Positions 52,160 to 64,000 are shown, counted from the stretch's first letter. The stretch is DNA of 64,000 nucleotides from Chamaea fasciata (GCA_029207755.1 JARCOQ010000005.1:51239563-51303562); one strand, 5' to 3'. Numbers and translations: made by a program. Notes: a model not told the origin generated them from the letters alone.

Positions 52160-52412
52160 GATTAGCCTGTAGTTCCACAGGTCCTTCTTCTTGCCCTTCT
52201 TGAAAATGTGGGTGACTTTTGTTTTCTTCCAGCTTTTGGGCACTTCTCCCAGTTGCCATCATCAATCAAAGATTATCGAGAGCTGCCTTGCAATGATGTC
52301 TGCCAGCTCCCTCAGCCCTTCTGGGTGCATCCCATCAGGGCCTGTGGACTTATAGGTGTCCAGTTTACTTCAGTATTCCCTGACCCAATCACCTTCCACC
52401 GAGGTGACTAAT
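52160..52412 (-). pseudogene. CR1 LINE reverse-transcriptase fragment, antisense
   Basis: Read on the minus strand it gives the start of the CR1 reverse transcriptase: GCTQKG near 52330 (CR1 usually has GMHP at this point), then SWKKTKVTHIFKKGKKKDLW followed by NYRLIYLTLI (52165-52240). The frame is broken by shifts and stops. The + strand shows the familiar antisense CR1 words CTTGCCCTTCTTGAAAATG and GGGTGCATCCCATCAGGGCC. It is an internal fragment, not a 3' end, which is unusual among the CR1 copies here. Confidence 0.82.
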
Positions 52413-52431
52413 AATAATACTAATAATATAA
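52409..52431. repeat. TAA trinucleotide tract
   Basis: Six or so imperfect TAA units starting right at the edge of the antisense CR1 fragment. Confidence 0.75.
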
Positions 52432-53735
52432 TTTTTTATACTTGTTTTTAATTGGAAATGATACATCTGTTTATTAGCCATCAGATGGTGTCTGACAGCA
52501 GTAACACTGTGCAAGTGTTAACAAGAACCTACTTACTAAAATAAATACATGAAATGAATTCAGGCTCTGCAGTAAGGGCTAGCTATTTTAACTTGAAAAG
52601 CAAGAAAGCTCTCATGAAATATTAGTTATTGTAAATGAAAGATGTTTAGGAAAAGATGCCAGTATTTGAGGTTCAAACTCTTGTTAAATGAGATGAATAA
52701 AATCATACAAATTATCTTGTGGAAACTGAAGATTAGGGAAGTGATGAGATGTCAATGACCTCACATTTGTTCAAGTACAAAAAGGCAGAAAAGCAAGTTG
52801 TAATAGGTACTAAAAAAATAGGAAGAAAAGACTAAGTAACTTCCATTCCTAAAAGAAAGTCCAAAAGAAAGGCTGATTCGTATTAAAGAGGTTACTACTT
52901 ATTTTTATTTGTTTATTATAGAGGAAATGTTATCTCTATAACTGAATGAATTGCTTCTTACATGGAGTGTCACTTGGTGCCCTGAGTTGTTTAATAAATG
53001 AATCTTCCTAATAACAGGTAAGTGCTAATTAACTTCCATTAGCTTTGAATTAGTCTCAGGTAGCCATGGATTTTAAATTTTCCAGGTTGGGAAGGTTACT
53101 GACATTTTTTTAAAATGATAAATAAAGAGAGAATAACTTAAAGAAAGGTGAGGAGAGGCAGAGTGCCCAGGGGTTGTGTTATGCATGAATTTTTGAACGT
53201 GACAGGCAAAACACTGTGTTAATCCTGCTGAAAATGCCTTCCCTGAGCAAGGTGTGCTGTGGCTTCTGCAGGCTCAGGGACATTTAGAACTTTTTTACGC
53301 TAAATACATGACAGGAAACATCAGCAGAATAATTTAATCCGGCACTCAATCCTTTCAAACTTGTTCTGAAGTTCTGTATTGTCCCAGAACAGAGAGGAGA
53401 ATGCAATTACAGTGCTTCTGACTACCCAGCATCGTGTTTGCTTATCCATTTGGCAGTTGTCAGCTTTAATTTCTGTCTCAGTCACATTACATGTCTGCTT
53501 ATTATGCTTCTATTGTTCTTTCTCCTACAGTCAGTAAACAAAGGCTTTTTTTCAGTTTATAATCCGTCACCACAAGCTATGCACTTTCAGCTGTATTCTG
53601 ACAATTTCTTGGAATGGAAGCATAAGGTTCGTGAATCTGTGAGACTCAGAGAGTGGCTTGTCCTAGTTTTATTTCTTTTCAGGATAAGGTTTGGCCTTTT
53701 GCTATTTTAAATTGCATTTAATACACAAATTCTGA

Positions 53736-53770
53736 CTATTATTAATTGTTATTATCTATTATTATTATTC
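53736..53770. repeat. ATT trinucleotide tract, imperfect
   Basis: Interrupted ATT units within AT-rich DNA. Simple repeat. Confidence 0.7.
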
Positions 53771-56700
53771 ATTTATATATTGCTATAATTATTATATTTC
53801 CCTTGGGTTTTTGAATCCACTAGAATTTGAGAACTTGAATGTTCCCTTCCTCCACCCACATCAACTTCTCCCTGTTACTCTGCTGAAGAGTAACTTTTCT
53901 TAAGAGCCAAAAAGACTAGGGAAAAACAGTTCTTCCTCTAAGTAAAATTTGCAATTTCTGTTCTCCATGGAGTTGCAACATTTTGACAGTGGATTTTTTT
54001 TTTTCTCCTATAAGGAATCACAATTAAAATTCCACAGTGCCTTGAAAGATAAATATGTCTGTAATTTAAGTAAGTTTGACTCCAAACTTAAGTGCCATTG
54101 GGAGACACAGCAAATATTTGTTAGGTAATGTTTCAGACAAGAACTTTAATGAAAAGGGCTTGATTAAATGGCTCCGGTGGCACATTTCTTCATTCTATTT
54201 TCAGAGCAAAAGGGTCATGTTCTAAACGCTATTCAAAAACACACTTTTAATCACTCTCTACTGGACATTCTTGATTTTTATGCCTAGGGTACAAGGAAAA
54301 AAGGTGCTTTTACTCTGGACAAAGTCTCCTTTCTTTGTTTTCTGTATGGAGAACCAGGTGGTCTTTCTGAAGGGCATTTTCTTTCCTACCTCAAACTCAG
54401 ATGCATTGCCATTTATCTGAGGTTCTCTAGTTATTTTTCCCCCCCTCTTAAAATTTTAATAAAAAAGGTTTTTCAGTCTCTTGGCACGTTGTTTTAAGGG
54501 GGATTGTCTTCTGCCAAGATCTTTTCTTAGCTTCCATGTTGCTTCATTTGGTGCACTCTCTGTATATCTGAATTTAGCACTGATATGTTCCTTCTTGAGA
54601 CTGCCTGGATGGAATATGTGCTGTCAGGCACAACCATGGTGGAAATCTCCAAGATCTCTGGATGCACAGCAGCCTCAGTGCTGCTGCTGAGCAGTAATTC
54701 CACCCAGGTGTCCCAGATGGTTGTAATAAATACTTGAGTCTTGCCCTGAGAAAATTTTCAACTGAAGAAAGAATGGCAAACCCAGAAAAGTTTGTACATA
54801 GGCATCTCTACCCCGAGTGAAATCTTGGGGTGTTCAGCAATGTTCCTGATCGCCTTGTAGTGACTGGGGCTTTCCCTCTACTCCAACAGTCTTTCTGACA
54901 GAAGTCTGCAGTTTTTAGAGGGAAACTTCCAATGGTGGGAACTATTATCTCAGAACCAAAGGAAATATCTGTGTTCTGAACTTACCATGTTCTAGAAGTT
55001 GCTTCTCGCTTTCTAAGGGTAGTCACAGTTCTACCTGCAGCATAATTAGGTTTTCTTCTGGTTGCAAAATCCCTGAAAGAATAAACTCTGTTCCTGGGAA
55101 CTGTTGCTGTGGGTCAGAGAGGGAATGTGCACCTGGACAGGGAAAGAAAGTTTTAAACTAGTATTGGCAGTAAAGATGTTCTGACATGAAACTAAACTGC
55201 TTGTCCTTCCCCCTAACAGCAGAAACACCAGAATTTCACCCCAAACTGTGCAAACAAGTTTATTTTGAAGGCATTAGTAGTATGTGTGACTTGAAATTAG
55301 TAGTATGTGGAATAAAATGGAAACATGAAGAGACAGCTGGCCTAGAGTGAGGTATGGAAATTTAAAAACTGAAGAGTTCTGTGCAGATTTCCCAGTTAGG
55401 TGACTCAGTGTCCACAGCTCCTTTTCCTCACTTTTTTATTTTTTTTCCTGAACGTCTCTGGAGTTCTTTCCAGTGTGTGTCACGCACCACACGCTTTATT
55501 CACATTCCAGGTACCCACACTTGTTTTTGCACAGTCAAAACTGAAGGGTTTTTTTCCTTCTCTTTTTCTCCCCCCTTCCCCAAATCTTAGTCTATTTATA
55601 AATTGCACAACTTGGCACGGGAGCACTGTGACCAATGTGCAAGCAGAGAATTTAATAATCAGTTATTCTTTTTGATGTTGGTTTTGCAACCAGACAGACC
55701 AAAGTGCATTGCAGATGTCTGGTTTAAGTGTTACATGGGCGAGGCAGAGGGAACCGAGTCAACATTTCTGCTGTGGCCTTCTCAACACTTCTAATTCTCG
55801 GAGAGAATACACTTTCTACAGGTGGTTGTTGCTGCTGCTGTTGGGAGTTTTTAATTCTGTTTCTGATAATCTGCTGGAAGAGCAACTCTTGTTCAGCTTG
55901 TTCAGGAATTCTGGGTAATTTGAGCAAGTCTTTCCTTAAAGACATGATTTTTGTTCATGAGAACTTAGTACTTGGTAGGTGGCTGTTTAACCTTTATAAA
56001 GTCTTCTAAAATGAAAGGCACAGAATTTTGTCTTATGATGTATCAACACACAGAACAAAAGCCTTGGGTGCTGCTCCTGATAGGAGCAGTGCACATTCTT
56101 TATCAAAGCCATTTGCCCTTTAGTTTGGGAATAACCCCTGCCTCAATGGAATATGTGTATATAAAGGGGCATTTTCCTAATGCAAAAATAAAGCCCACAC
56201 AATGCCAGGGACACGCTTTTTTTGTGACATTCTGCAGTATCCATCAGCACACTTTGGAAAGGATTAGTCCTCAGCTTTGCCTGGATAAATGTGAGGCAGA
56301 TGTGAATTAGCTACTGAGGTAGGGCAAGACACTGGTCTCAATTCTCTTCTTTTTCCATGCCAGCATAAATCATGGATAATTCCTGTAGGATAATAAAGTC
56401 AGACTGGTTTTATCCCAATGTAAATGAGAGAACATGCCAAGTTCTTGGTGTAAATATATAAAAACTTGTTAAAACACTTTTACTTGACTTATATCTTCCT
56501 CAACCCTTGAAGCACACATTTTTCCCCCCGCTGTTCATTCACTACTGAATCCAGCAGCAGCTACAGTAGATGTTTGTACAGGGGGTCACAGGTGTTTGCA
56601 GAGCCTTGACTCCTATTCAGAGGAACCAGAAAAGAGTTCTCGGGACGTGTCAAAGAAATGACATGTCTGTTTCCTGTGTTCTTCTGACTTGATAAACTCA

Positions 56701-59427
56701 TATCTAAATTGTAATTATGTTTCCAAGGTCCGTCATTGCTTCTCCTTCGATTATTTTATTTTCAGGCATGTTGGTGTATTGTGCTTGGGCATAGCATCTT
56801 AATTATTTTCCTTTTTCAAAACAGTTAAGCCACAAAACACAGTACAGTTTTCTTCTTGGCAAATGCTTTTTTTCCTCACTGCCAGGACATTGTTGAGCTC
56901 TTCTCACTTTACTTTGGCATGGATACAAATAGCAACCCTCCACTTTATAGGTTACAGATCACACTTATCATTGAAAGGCTTAAAAATTTGAGGGGAAGCC
57001 TCTTGAGCCATAAACTTCAACTTCCCTGACCCTGATCAGCTACTCTTTAGTGCTGCTGGCATTTGAAATCTTTCTGTGCCAATGTATAGCCCTTTGTCCA
57101 AAGAACAGAGAGTTTTGGACAGCTTAAATAGTGGACAATTTTTTTGTGCCCTCTCTGACCTTATTGGAACACTTTACTAGCTGTGCCCATTGCCCATCTC
57201 TACAAATGAGGACACAGACATAATCAGAATAATCTTTTCCTGCTTTAATGTCAAATTTATGGTCTTCACTCCCCAGTCAGAAGGAAACTTGAGAGTAAAT
57301 GGAGTTTCCCTCTATCCTGTGATGTTCCAACACCATTGCTACTGTTTGTTGACTCACACAGGAGGCTTGAAGAAAAGCTGTATGCCTTCTGGTTAGTTCT
57401 ATATTTCAATGAAGTATTTCTTCTCTCACTTTGTATTAATAAAAAATGTATAAAAATGTGTGTATTAAACAAACTATATTAACAACATAGTATATTAACA
57501 AACAGGTATATTGAAAATATATATTTATTTTCAAATATGAAAATAAAGGAAAGCTTCTTCATATAATAACCTCCAAAATTACCTGACATGTGCCAGGTCT
57601 GAGGGCAATCCCAGAGTATATAGCTTGTCTTTGCAACACCAATATTTATATTTATAATTTCATAAACTATGCTATATCATATAATGCCATATTTACTTGT
57701 ATTCTCTTCAAATCCATTTTCTCAAGGTGCTTCAAATCTTAAGTTATTGCCACTCAAACCACTCTGTGATGATTTCACTTGTGCTGTTTGATACTTCACA
57801 CAGTTTGTGGCTTACGGTACCTTGCAACATCAGGGATAGGGGCTGTACTCTCTTCCTAGAAGATTCCTGAAATTTCCCATCTTCCTGCTGGCATCCACTC
57901 ATACTGAAGAAAATGTTGCCTGTGTATTACCTCAAAATGCTTTTGTTTTGTTTTCCCCTTTAGGATTCTATGTATCCTTTCTAAAGCATAAGCAAGTTTG
58001 GTTAGACATGAGAAAATAGGGGCACTCATGGTAAGGCAAAACTGAAATAGGCAGGATTGCACTGCCAGTTTTTCATGGGAGAGCCTGGAAGTGCAGAGTT
58101 TGCTGCAGCTGTGATCGTGTGAGAACAACAGCAGGATCCGTAGTAATAAAAATGTCGCTTCCCTTATCCATTCCATCTGAGCTGGAAGTGACAGTGGAGG
58201 CTTGTCTTGTTGTCCCTTGGCTCTCTGCCATGGTTGCACTCCTGCCCTGTCTCTCCTGTGGCACGAGCAGTCTGGCCCTTAGACTCAAATTCTGGAGTAG
58301 AAAATTTTGGTTTGGGCCTCCAAAAATCTCATTTAAGCATTTTCAGTAGGAATGATTTAAATCTGGGGTGTTAAACTTGGATAAAACTTCCTTAAAGTAA
58401 GTGGGATCAAAAAAAATCTCAAACTGAGATTGTTCTCAATCTTCATGAGTAGGAAGTCTTGTCTTTCTTTTATTAGACATAATATCATGAATTTATTTTA
58501 ATTTTTACTGCTATCAGTGTAAATGTCTCACTGACTCACACTCCATGTCATTCCCTGAGTGCTCTTTGTGTAGCTGCTTTCTGCCCAACACTGCTCCATC
58601 ATCCTCTCTGGCTTATATAGTGTTTTTAACCTTGTTGTATTTTATCTATATTTTAATGAATTCTTGAGATCTATGAAGCTCTTTGGGTTTTGCAATATTT
58701 GTAATCACTCCTAACTGTACTTTGGAATTATCAACGAGGTTCATCCATGCTTAGTTTACTTCTTGCAGTGTGATTCATGAAGATGCTGAGCTGAGTTCTA
58801 CCACTTATTTATCAACATCTGCAATGGGCTGTTTCTCAGGGCAGACACTGTTTTTTCTAACCAGCTGTCCAGGGGCTGTTAACCTGATAAAAATATTCTT
58901 TCTGAAAAGCCAGTGCTAAGTGTGCAAGTAAACTTTCCTCCTTTGGCAGCAGTTCCAGATTAGTCATATTTTAAGATATTAGAGGATGTTGTCAGTCTGG
59001 TCCCATAGATGTCCTTTCTATGACTCTCACTAACTGAATCCAGGAGTACGACAGAGGCAAAAATTAATGTCCTCCTTTGAGGAGCCAAGTATTTTCCAAT
59101 GTTTCCTCCTATTTCATTGACTTCTTTTAAGAGATGCAGAGACCAGTCTTCTCTGAACAGATATTATGTATTGCAATGGTACCTGCTTAATTTCAGCACA
59201 GGAGAATGATTCAGGACTAACTTCTCAGAACAGAGAGAAGCCCAAACTGCCAAGTGCCTAAATCGGTCTCCTCACTTGTTTCTATTGTCTTCAAGATCCT
59301 CAGGGTTTTTATTCATGTATTTCACAATTCATATTTTAACTTTCTGGGACGGTTTAGTAGCTGTAAAACACATTTGAAAATTATACCCTTGACATGTGCT
59401 TTTTCTTCTTTTTTATCTCTTTTTCAG

Positions 59428-59562
59428 GAAGTATTTTGGAGAAAAGATAGGACTTTATTTTGCATGGCTGGGTTTATACACAGAATTCCTCATTCCATCT
59501 TCAGTAGTTGGCATTATTGTATTTCTATATGGATGTATAACCATTGAAAATGACATTCCAAG
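59428..59562 (+). CDS. ANO2: ANO2 exon 11, transmembrane segment 1
   Basis: 135 bases: one base completing Arg374, 44 codons (375-418), and two bases completed by exon 12. Acceptor CTTTTTCAG, donor CCAAG|GTAAGC. It begins [20 protein letters not shown] and continues [16 protein letters not shown], the first membrane helix (about 383-409), then enters the extracellular loop ITIENDIP. Length and sequence agree closely with vertebrate ANO2. The exon is symmetrical (phase 2 both sides), so skipping would keep frame but remove TM1 and invert topology. Confidence 0.98.
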
Positions 59563-61917
59563 GTAAGCTTATCTGTGATCCATGATTTGTTACTTGAAAA
59601 TTGTAAGACTACCTTTTCTTATTCATCTGTAGTGAGAATAACTGGTTTTAGCCTGTCTGAAGAGCAGTGCTGTGTCCTTACCAACCCTGAGAGCATTACA
59701 AACACAGAGGTATTGAACAGGTATTTGAAGGGCACACATTTATTTGATTGGTCAGTGTCTCACTGCCTGAAACAGAAATATGTAGTGAGTCCACTGTATT
59801 GAATTTGTTTTCTAAGATATTCATTTGCTTTTTATGGGTGCACATAGCTCACTGCTCAATCAGAAAGTCATTATGTAAAACTCACTGAAATTAATGCAAA
59901 CACTGTCCACGACTATTGGAACACTTTATTCTCATTAAAATCGGACTATTTGTACAAGTAAGATGAACAGTAGTTACAAGACTTGGCGAATGTCAGCAAA
60001 TCAAGGGATGTGATTCTGCCTTTCTGCCCCGCTCTGCTGAGACCCCCCTGCAGGGCTGCACCCAGCCCTGGGCCCAGCACGGGAAGGACAGGGAACTGCT
60101 GCAGCCAGGCCAGAGCAGGGACACCAAGGGCATCAGAGGGATGGAGCAGCTCTGCTGGGAGGAAAGGCTGAGAGAATTGGGATTGTTCAGCCTGGGGAAG
60201 AGAAGGCTTTGGGGTGACCTCATGGTCCCTTCCAGTGCCTGAAGGGAGCCCACAGGAAAGATGCAGAGAAACTCTTGACAAGGGCCTGGAGTGACAGGAC
60301 AAGGGGAATGGCTTCACACTGACAGAGAGCAGGGTTAGATTGGATGTTAGGAAGAAATTGTTCCCTGTGAGGGTGGTCAGATCCTGACACAAGTTTCCCA
60401 GTGCAGCTGCCCCATCCCTGGCAGTGTTCCAGGCCAGGCTGGATGGGGCTCTGAGCAACCTGGGCTAGTGGAAGGAACCCATGGCAGGAGGGTTGGAACT
60501 GGATGATCTTTAAGGTCCCTTCCAACTCAACCTGTTCTATGATTCTATATTTGGTCTTCAGAGTATTCCCCTTCTAGACACAAAATAATGTTGAATTTTG
60601 TGTATCCTGAGGGGACTATACTACAAAAAAACATGCCAAAGTGACACTGTGATGTTAATGTCTGCTTCCCAGTGGGGGAAAAAAAAATTAATTCCTCTGT
60701 GTTATCAATGTCTGACTTCTGCTGGAGATAGGATACTGCAGTACTTGTATGCTGATCACACTCATGACAGTCCCTGAACTGACAGCTTTTAAAATCACTG
60801 CAGTAGGACAAAGTTAATAATAGGTAAATGATGGACAGCCCCACAGCTGAGGCAAGGTCTGTTTTCTTACCTTGATCTGAATAAATCTTGATGCTTGTTG
60901 GGGTGAAAGCCTGTGCTAACATTTAAACTGTGGCGAGATTTATGACTGAGGTGTATCTGCAGCTCCCTCTGCTGCCTTTTGAAATAGAGAATTACTCCAA
61001 CAACATGAGGGGTAGAAACAGCTGCATGCTTTTCAAACCTTATAATATAAACATATTCATAATAGAGCTTGAATAGTCCTTTTTTTTTTTCATTTGAAGT
61101 CATGAGGAAAAACCTTTTTCAGGATGGTCCATATAGGAACAATCATAAACGCCATATGCCAGCTCTCATTGAAACAATGTGGCAGCTCTCAGCTCATGAT
61201 CCTGGCAAGGACATTTGAGCTTTGCACTACTCAGTTCACCTAAGTGAGACTGTGCAGGTATGAAAGGCTTTCACATCCAAACCTTATGGAAAATACTGAA
61301 GGCATTCTCAGGCCTGACAAGTGATACTGATAATGTTTTTTTCAAAGATTTTTAGAAACTGAATGCATACATAGCAAATAAGAATGAGAATCAAAGTAAC
61401 AACCTTCTAGTAAAGATCTTAAAATCTGTAAAAAATCTTTTCTCTCATATTTTTGTGCTACTATGTAAAAAAATGCATTTCGTATTAAAAAATGTATTTT
61501 GACAACATCACTGAATTTCTTTTGTGACCACTTCAGTCTTTCTTTTCAGGGATTTAAATCTAATCTGTATCAAATCATGTAACTGACTGCAGAGATGCAA
61601 AGTTTGGTTTTTTTAGTGTGGTTAACCTCAGTCTTCAGTGATGTTGTTTTCCTTAACTCACTAATACAGTGCAGTGATCAGTCTGGTTGAGTGTTGCATC
61701 ATTTTCCTGTTGATAAGGTGCCTATAAGGATATAAAAAATTTCTATCCATGGCAATGAACCTTGGGGAAACACACAGCTCCTGATCTCTGCAAGTGCAGA
61801 CCACGTATATTGCAGACAGCTTGTCATAGCTGTGATGTGCTGCTTGATATCACTACTGCATATCCCTAGTTTCTGAGCTGGAATACTCAGAGGAGCCTGT
61901 GCCCTTGTCTGTCACAG
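59563..61917 (+). other. ANO2: ANO2 intron 11
   Basis: About 2.4 kb, GTAAGC to CTGTCACAG. It contains a well-preserved sense CR1 end (60003-60547). The remainder is unique AT-rich sequence. Confidence 0.85.
60003..60547 (+). mobile_element. CR1 LINE, 3' end, sense orientation
   Basis: The longest CR1 tail in the window: TGATTCTGCCTTTCTGCCC, CTGCAGGGCTGCACCCAGC, GGATGGAGCAGCTCTGCTGG, 'gcctgaagggagccc', 'gatgatctttaaggtccc' and the terminus CTGTTCTATGATTCTATA. It is well preserved and GC-rich, so probably younger than the others. The 170-codon antisense frame over it is a repeat artefact. Confidence 0.93.
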
Positions 61918-62078
61918 CAGAGAGATGTGTGACCAGCGCAATGCCTTTACCATGTGCCCGCTGTGTGACAAGTTCTGTGATTACTGGAACCTCAGCTCTG
62001 CCTGTGCCACCGCTCGAGCGAGTCACTTGTTTGACAACCCTGCCACGGTTTTCTTCTCAATCTTTATGGCTCTTTGGG
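61918..62078 (+). CDS. ANO2: ANO2 exon 12, extracellular loop 1 and start of TM2
   Basis: 161 bases: one base completing Ser419, 53 codons (420-472), and one base carried to the next exon. Acceptor CTGTCACAG, donor TGGG|GTGAGT. The loop reads [18 protein letters not shown] followed by [20 protein letters not shown], with five cysteines (423, 432, 435, 439, 448) that in the family form structural disulfides; then [15 protein letters not shown] enters TM2. NAFTM and DYWNLSSAC favour ANO2 over ANO1. Residue 438 is Phe where I remember a small polar residue in mammals. The acceptor is a CAGCAG tandem; the upstream AG restores the expected Ser-Arg-Glu sequence, so I chose 61918. Confidence 0.97.
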
Positions 62079-64000
62079 GTGAGTATTGCTCTGCAAGTTA
62101 ACTGTGCCATTTGATGTTTGGACTCATCACAGAATAACAAAGTGCTGTTTGATTAAATGTCATCTCTATGGCTTTTGGAAGCTGGCAATCCTCAGAAGGC
62201 CAGGGAGAGCTGTCTCTGCTCAGACTGGGGAAAGCAATTTCACTGTCAACAACAAGCTCTGAAATAAATGGAGTTGTGTAGTTCAGGGAAGAAAAGATGC
62301 TCTTTTCTCCTCTACTGCTGTTTTTAGAATCATAGACTCAACAAGTCTGGAAAAGACCTACAAGATCATCAAGTCCAGCCTTTGACTGATCTCCACCTTG
62401 TCAACTAAGCCAGAGCATTGAGTACCATGTTCAGTTGTTTATTAAACATCTCCAGGGATGGTGACTCCACCACCCCCCTGGACAGCCCCTTCCAATGCCA
62501 ATAGGAAGAAATTAGTCCTGATGTCCAACCTGAACCTCCCCTGGCACATCTTGAGGCCATTTTCTCAACAGAGGAAATTGTGCCATTAATGGCACTTCTA
62601 AACTTTGCCATGTATTTGTTAATTTTTCTTCATTTTCCATCAACATGTCACACTCTTTTAACACCTTCTGCATTTGGGGCCAGAATGTATTTGTGGACTG
62701 GTAAGGTGCAGGCAGCTGAAAGGATCTAATTTAAGCACAGTCCTACTTCATTGTGGAACAACTCAGACACATAATTTTATCAAAACTTCATGGGATTCCA
62801 AGAGCAATGGGACTATTATCATTTTAATGATAATATATTTTAGAATATCCAATTTAAACAAACTTGCTTTTCCTTAATGGCAAATATCCCTGTCTCCATG
62901 AGGATATCAAAACAGTTTATAAACATGAATGAATACATTGTATTATTACTCTTATTGTTTCTGGCCTCACCTCTGCCCTGAAAAGTGTGTGTATTGTGCT
63001 TGCATGAATTATTGCTGGTCTTTTGCTTTCCTTTGCTCCAGAGCTTGTTTATTGTGAAAGTTAAATATGTTATTGCTACTGTAAAATGATTTTTTTATTT
63101 CCCTATTCATTGTTCCCAAAATGAAATTATCATCCTTAATATGAAACTGAGCAACTATGTTATTGTGTTATGACCATCCCTCAGCAGCCAGTGTGTTATT
63201 CTTTGCAAGCCTATTAAGATTTTACAGCTTGTTTTAGAAAGCACTGATTGGTGGGTTGGCATTGGGTGAGGACAGCAGAAGGTTTTTAAGGGACTTCCAG
63301 ACAGAACACATCATGGAAGCAAGAAGCATTTATTTAGTTTAGTGTATTTTATTTAGTTCCTGGAAGCCCTAGAGCAAATGTTAGAGAATATGTGAGAATT
63401 ATGACTGAGAAAAATAAAAAAGAGGATGAATTTATAGACTCTCAGAATAATTTATTTTACTACTTCAGATTACAGGGTAGACTGGCAGATTAATTGTCAC
63501 CTGCTGCTGTGAAGCTTAAGATAAATAAAATATCATTTTCCTGGCAGAGAAACTTTACTGTAAACTGGCATCCATGCAAATGACAATTGCCACTGAACCT
63601 CATCCAGAACAATTGTATTTTGGTATCAGGAATGCAGTGTGCAACAGAAAATGTTGATATATCCTTGCACTAAGACAAATTAGTAGAATCTGTTATGGAA
63701 CAGAACAGGACAAAAAGTTCCATATGCACTGCTTTTTAAAAAAGGCATGTAAGAATAACAAAATTCTTTCAGAGCTGTAGCCCTCCTCCAAAAAATGTTT
63801 CCCACAGATTAGAAAAGTCTGTTCTTGGGACCATGATAACTGAGCTTGTCAGTTCAAGAAAATGCAGCCGGCACACACAAAGAGCAGCAAAGTGAAATAA
63901 TGGAGCCTTTACTAACTCTGCCCAGCTTGCCTATTAAGTATTAGATTACACCAAATTTTGCTGCCCTACTAGTAGAGGCTGTGTTGGTTATATCTAGAGC
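62079..64000 (+). other. ANO2: ANO2 intron 12 (start)
   Basis: At least 1.9 kb, opening GTGAGT. It holds an antisense CR1 at 62326. No further exon is seen before the window ends; the next should begin with the codon completing Ala473 after ...FMALW. Confidence 0.8.
62326..62570 (-). mobile_element. CR1 LINE, 3' end, antisense orientation
   Basis: Begins with the inverted terminus AGAATCATAGACTCAACAAG, then GGAAAAGACCTACAAGATCA, CTCCAGGGATGGTGACTCCA and GAAATTAGTCCTGATGTCCA. Same subfamily as 31912. It fades out around GAGGCCATTTTCTC. Confidence 0.92.

Larger units (their letters stand above)
44978..59427 (+). other. ANO2: ANO2 intron 10 (14.4 kb)
   Basis: From GTATTG to TCTTTTTCAG. It carries an old antisense CR1 relic (48278), a head-to-head CR1 pair (52085-52412) and AT-rich trinucleotide tracts (52409, 53736). 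Long stretches (45-48 kb, 49-51.9 kb, 54-59.4 kb) look like unique AT-rich DNA with no exon or RNA gene that I can support. Small open frames throughout have no motif. Confidence 0.8.
1824..64000 (+). other. ANO2: ANO2 transcription unit, 5' part, runs off the window
   Basis: Anoctamin-2 (TMEM16B) is a calcium-activated chloride channel. In vertebrates it is known from olfactory sensory cilia, photoreceptor synaptic terminals and some central neurons, where it forms a plasma-membrane homodimer. Twelve exons can be joined here; all junctions use GT-AG sites and keep one frame, giving residues 1-472 plus one base. Visible landmarks are RKVDYVLAYHY (95-105), an acidic helix with EEER (175-178), [11 protein letters not shown] in exon 4, SYPFSREK in exon 5, DTFFDNATRSRIV across exons 6-7, [20 protein letters not shown] in exon 10, TM1 (about 383-409), the cysteine-rich loop (Cys423, 432, 435, 439, 448) and the beginning of TM2. 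I prefer ANO2 over its paralogue ANO1 because loop 1 reads [16 protein letters not shown] and DYWNLSSAC, as in ANO2; ANO1 differs at several of these positions. The calcium-binding helices TM6-TM8 and the pore are outside the window. Introns total about 58.8 kb up to exon 12. Confidence 0.95.

Noticed and set aside
53531..53626. Possible 96-base cassette exon in intron 10 (TCTCCTACAG ... CATAAG|GTTCGT)
   Set aside because: The acceptor is good and the length is a multiple of three, but in the ANO2 frame (phase 2 entry) it reads a stop almost at once (CAG TAA), the donor is weak, and known ANO2 proteins have nothing between DLIR and KYFG.
55724..55945. Minus-strand open frame with a Gln run (QQQQQ)
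   Set aside because: The Gln run comes from a short TTG/CTG trinucleotide stretch near 55825; no other protein feature.
59946..60458. 170-codon minus-strand open frame
   Set aside because: Antisense of a CR1 3' end; no protein motif.

Overview
This is eukaryotic, vertebrate DNA, most probably from a bird. Two things point that way. At least a dozen fragments of CR1 retrotransposons, the dominant avian LINE, are scattered through the window with the characteristic 3' end (a stretch like CCTTCCAACCCA followed by TTCTATGATTCT), and I see no Alu, B1 or L1. The one gene present also has fairly compact introns. A non-avian sauropsid (crocodilian, turtle) cannot be fully excluded. Nothing in the window looks prokaryotic: there are no operons, tRNAs, rRNAs or CRISPR arrays.

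The window is essentially one gene on the + strand, ANO2 (anoctamin-2, TMEM16B), a calcium-activated chloride channel. I placed ten exons by protein similarity (about 9.4 kb to 62.1 kb) and propose two further upstream exons (1824-1842 and 6455-6633) on splice-site and reading-phase evidence. All twelve join in one open frame of 472 complete codons plus one base. They cover the cytoplasmic N-terminal domain, transmembrane segment 1, the cysteine-rich first extracellular loop and the start of TM2. The rest of the channel (pore, calcium site, C-terminus) lies beyond base 64000.

Layout: 1-1823 upstream DNA and possible 5' UTR; 1.8-9.8 kb exons 1-3; 9.85-33.2 kb a 23 kb intron rich in CR1 pieces in both orientations; 33.2-45.0 kb a dense run of exons 4-10, several of them very short, with a decayed CR1 reverse-transcriptase block just ahead of exon 5; 45.0-59.4 kb a 14 kb intron; 59.4-62.1 kb exons 11-12; then the start of intron 12.

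I found no convincing new biological system. The items most worth a second look are the proposed lineage-variable N-terminus, a NAGNAG acceptor at exon 12, inverted CR1 pairs that could fold in the intron 3 transcript, an unidentified ~115 bp repeat flanking exon 4, and a 31-base poly-T tract near the exon 5 acceptor.
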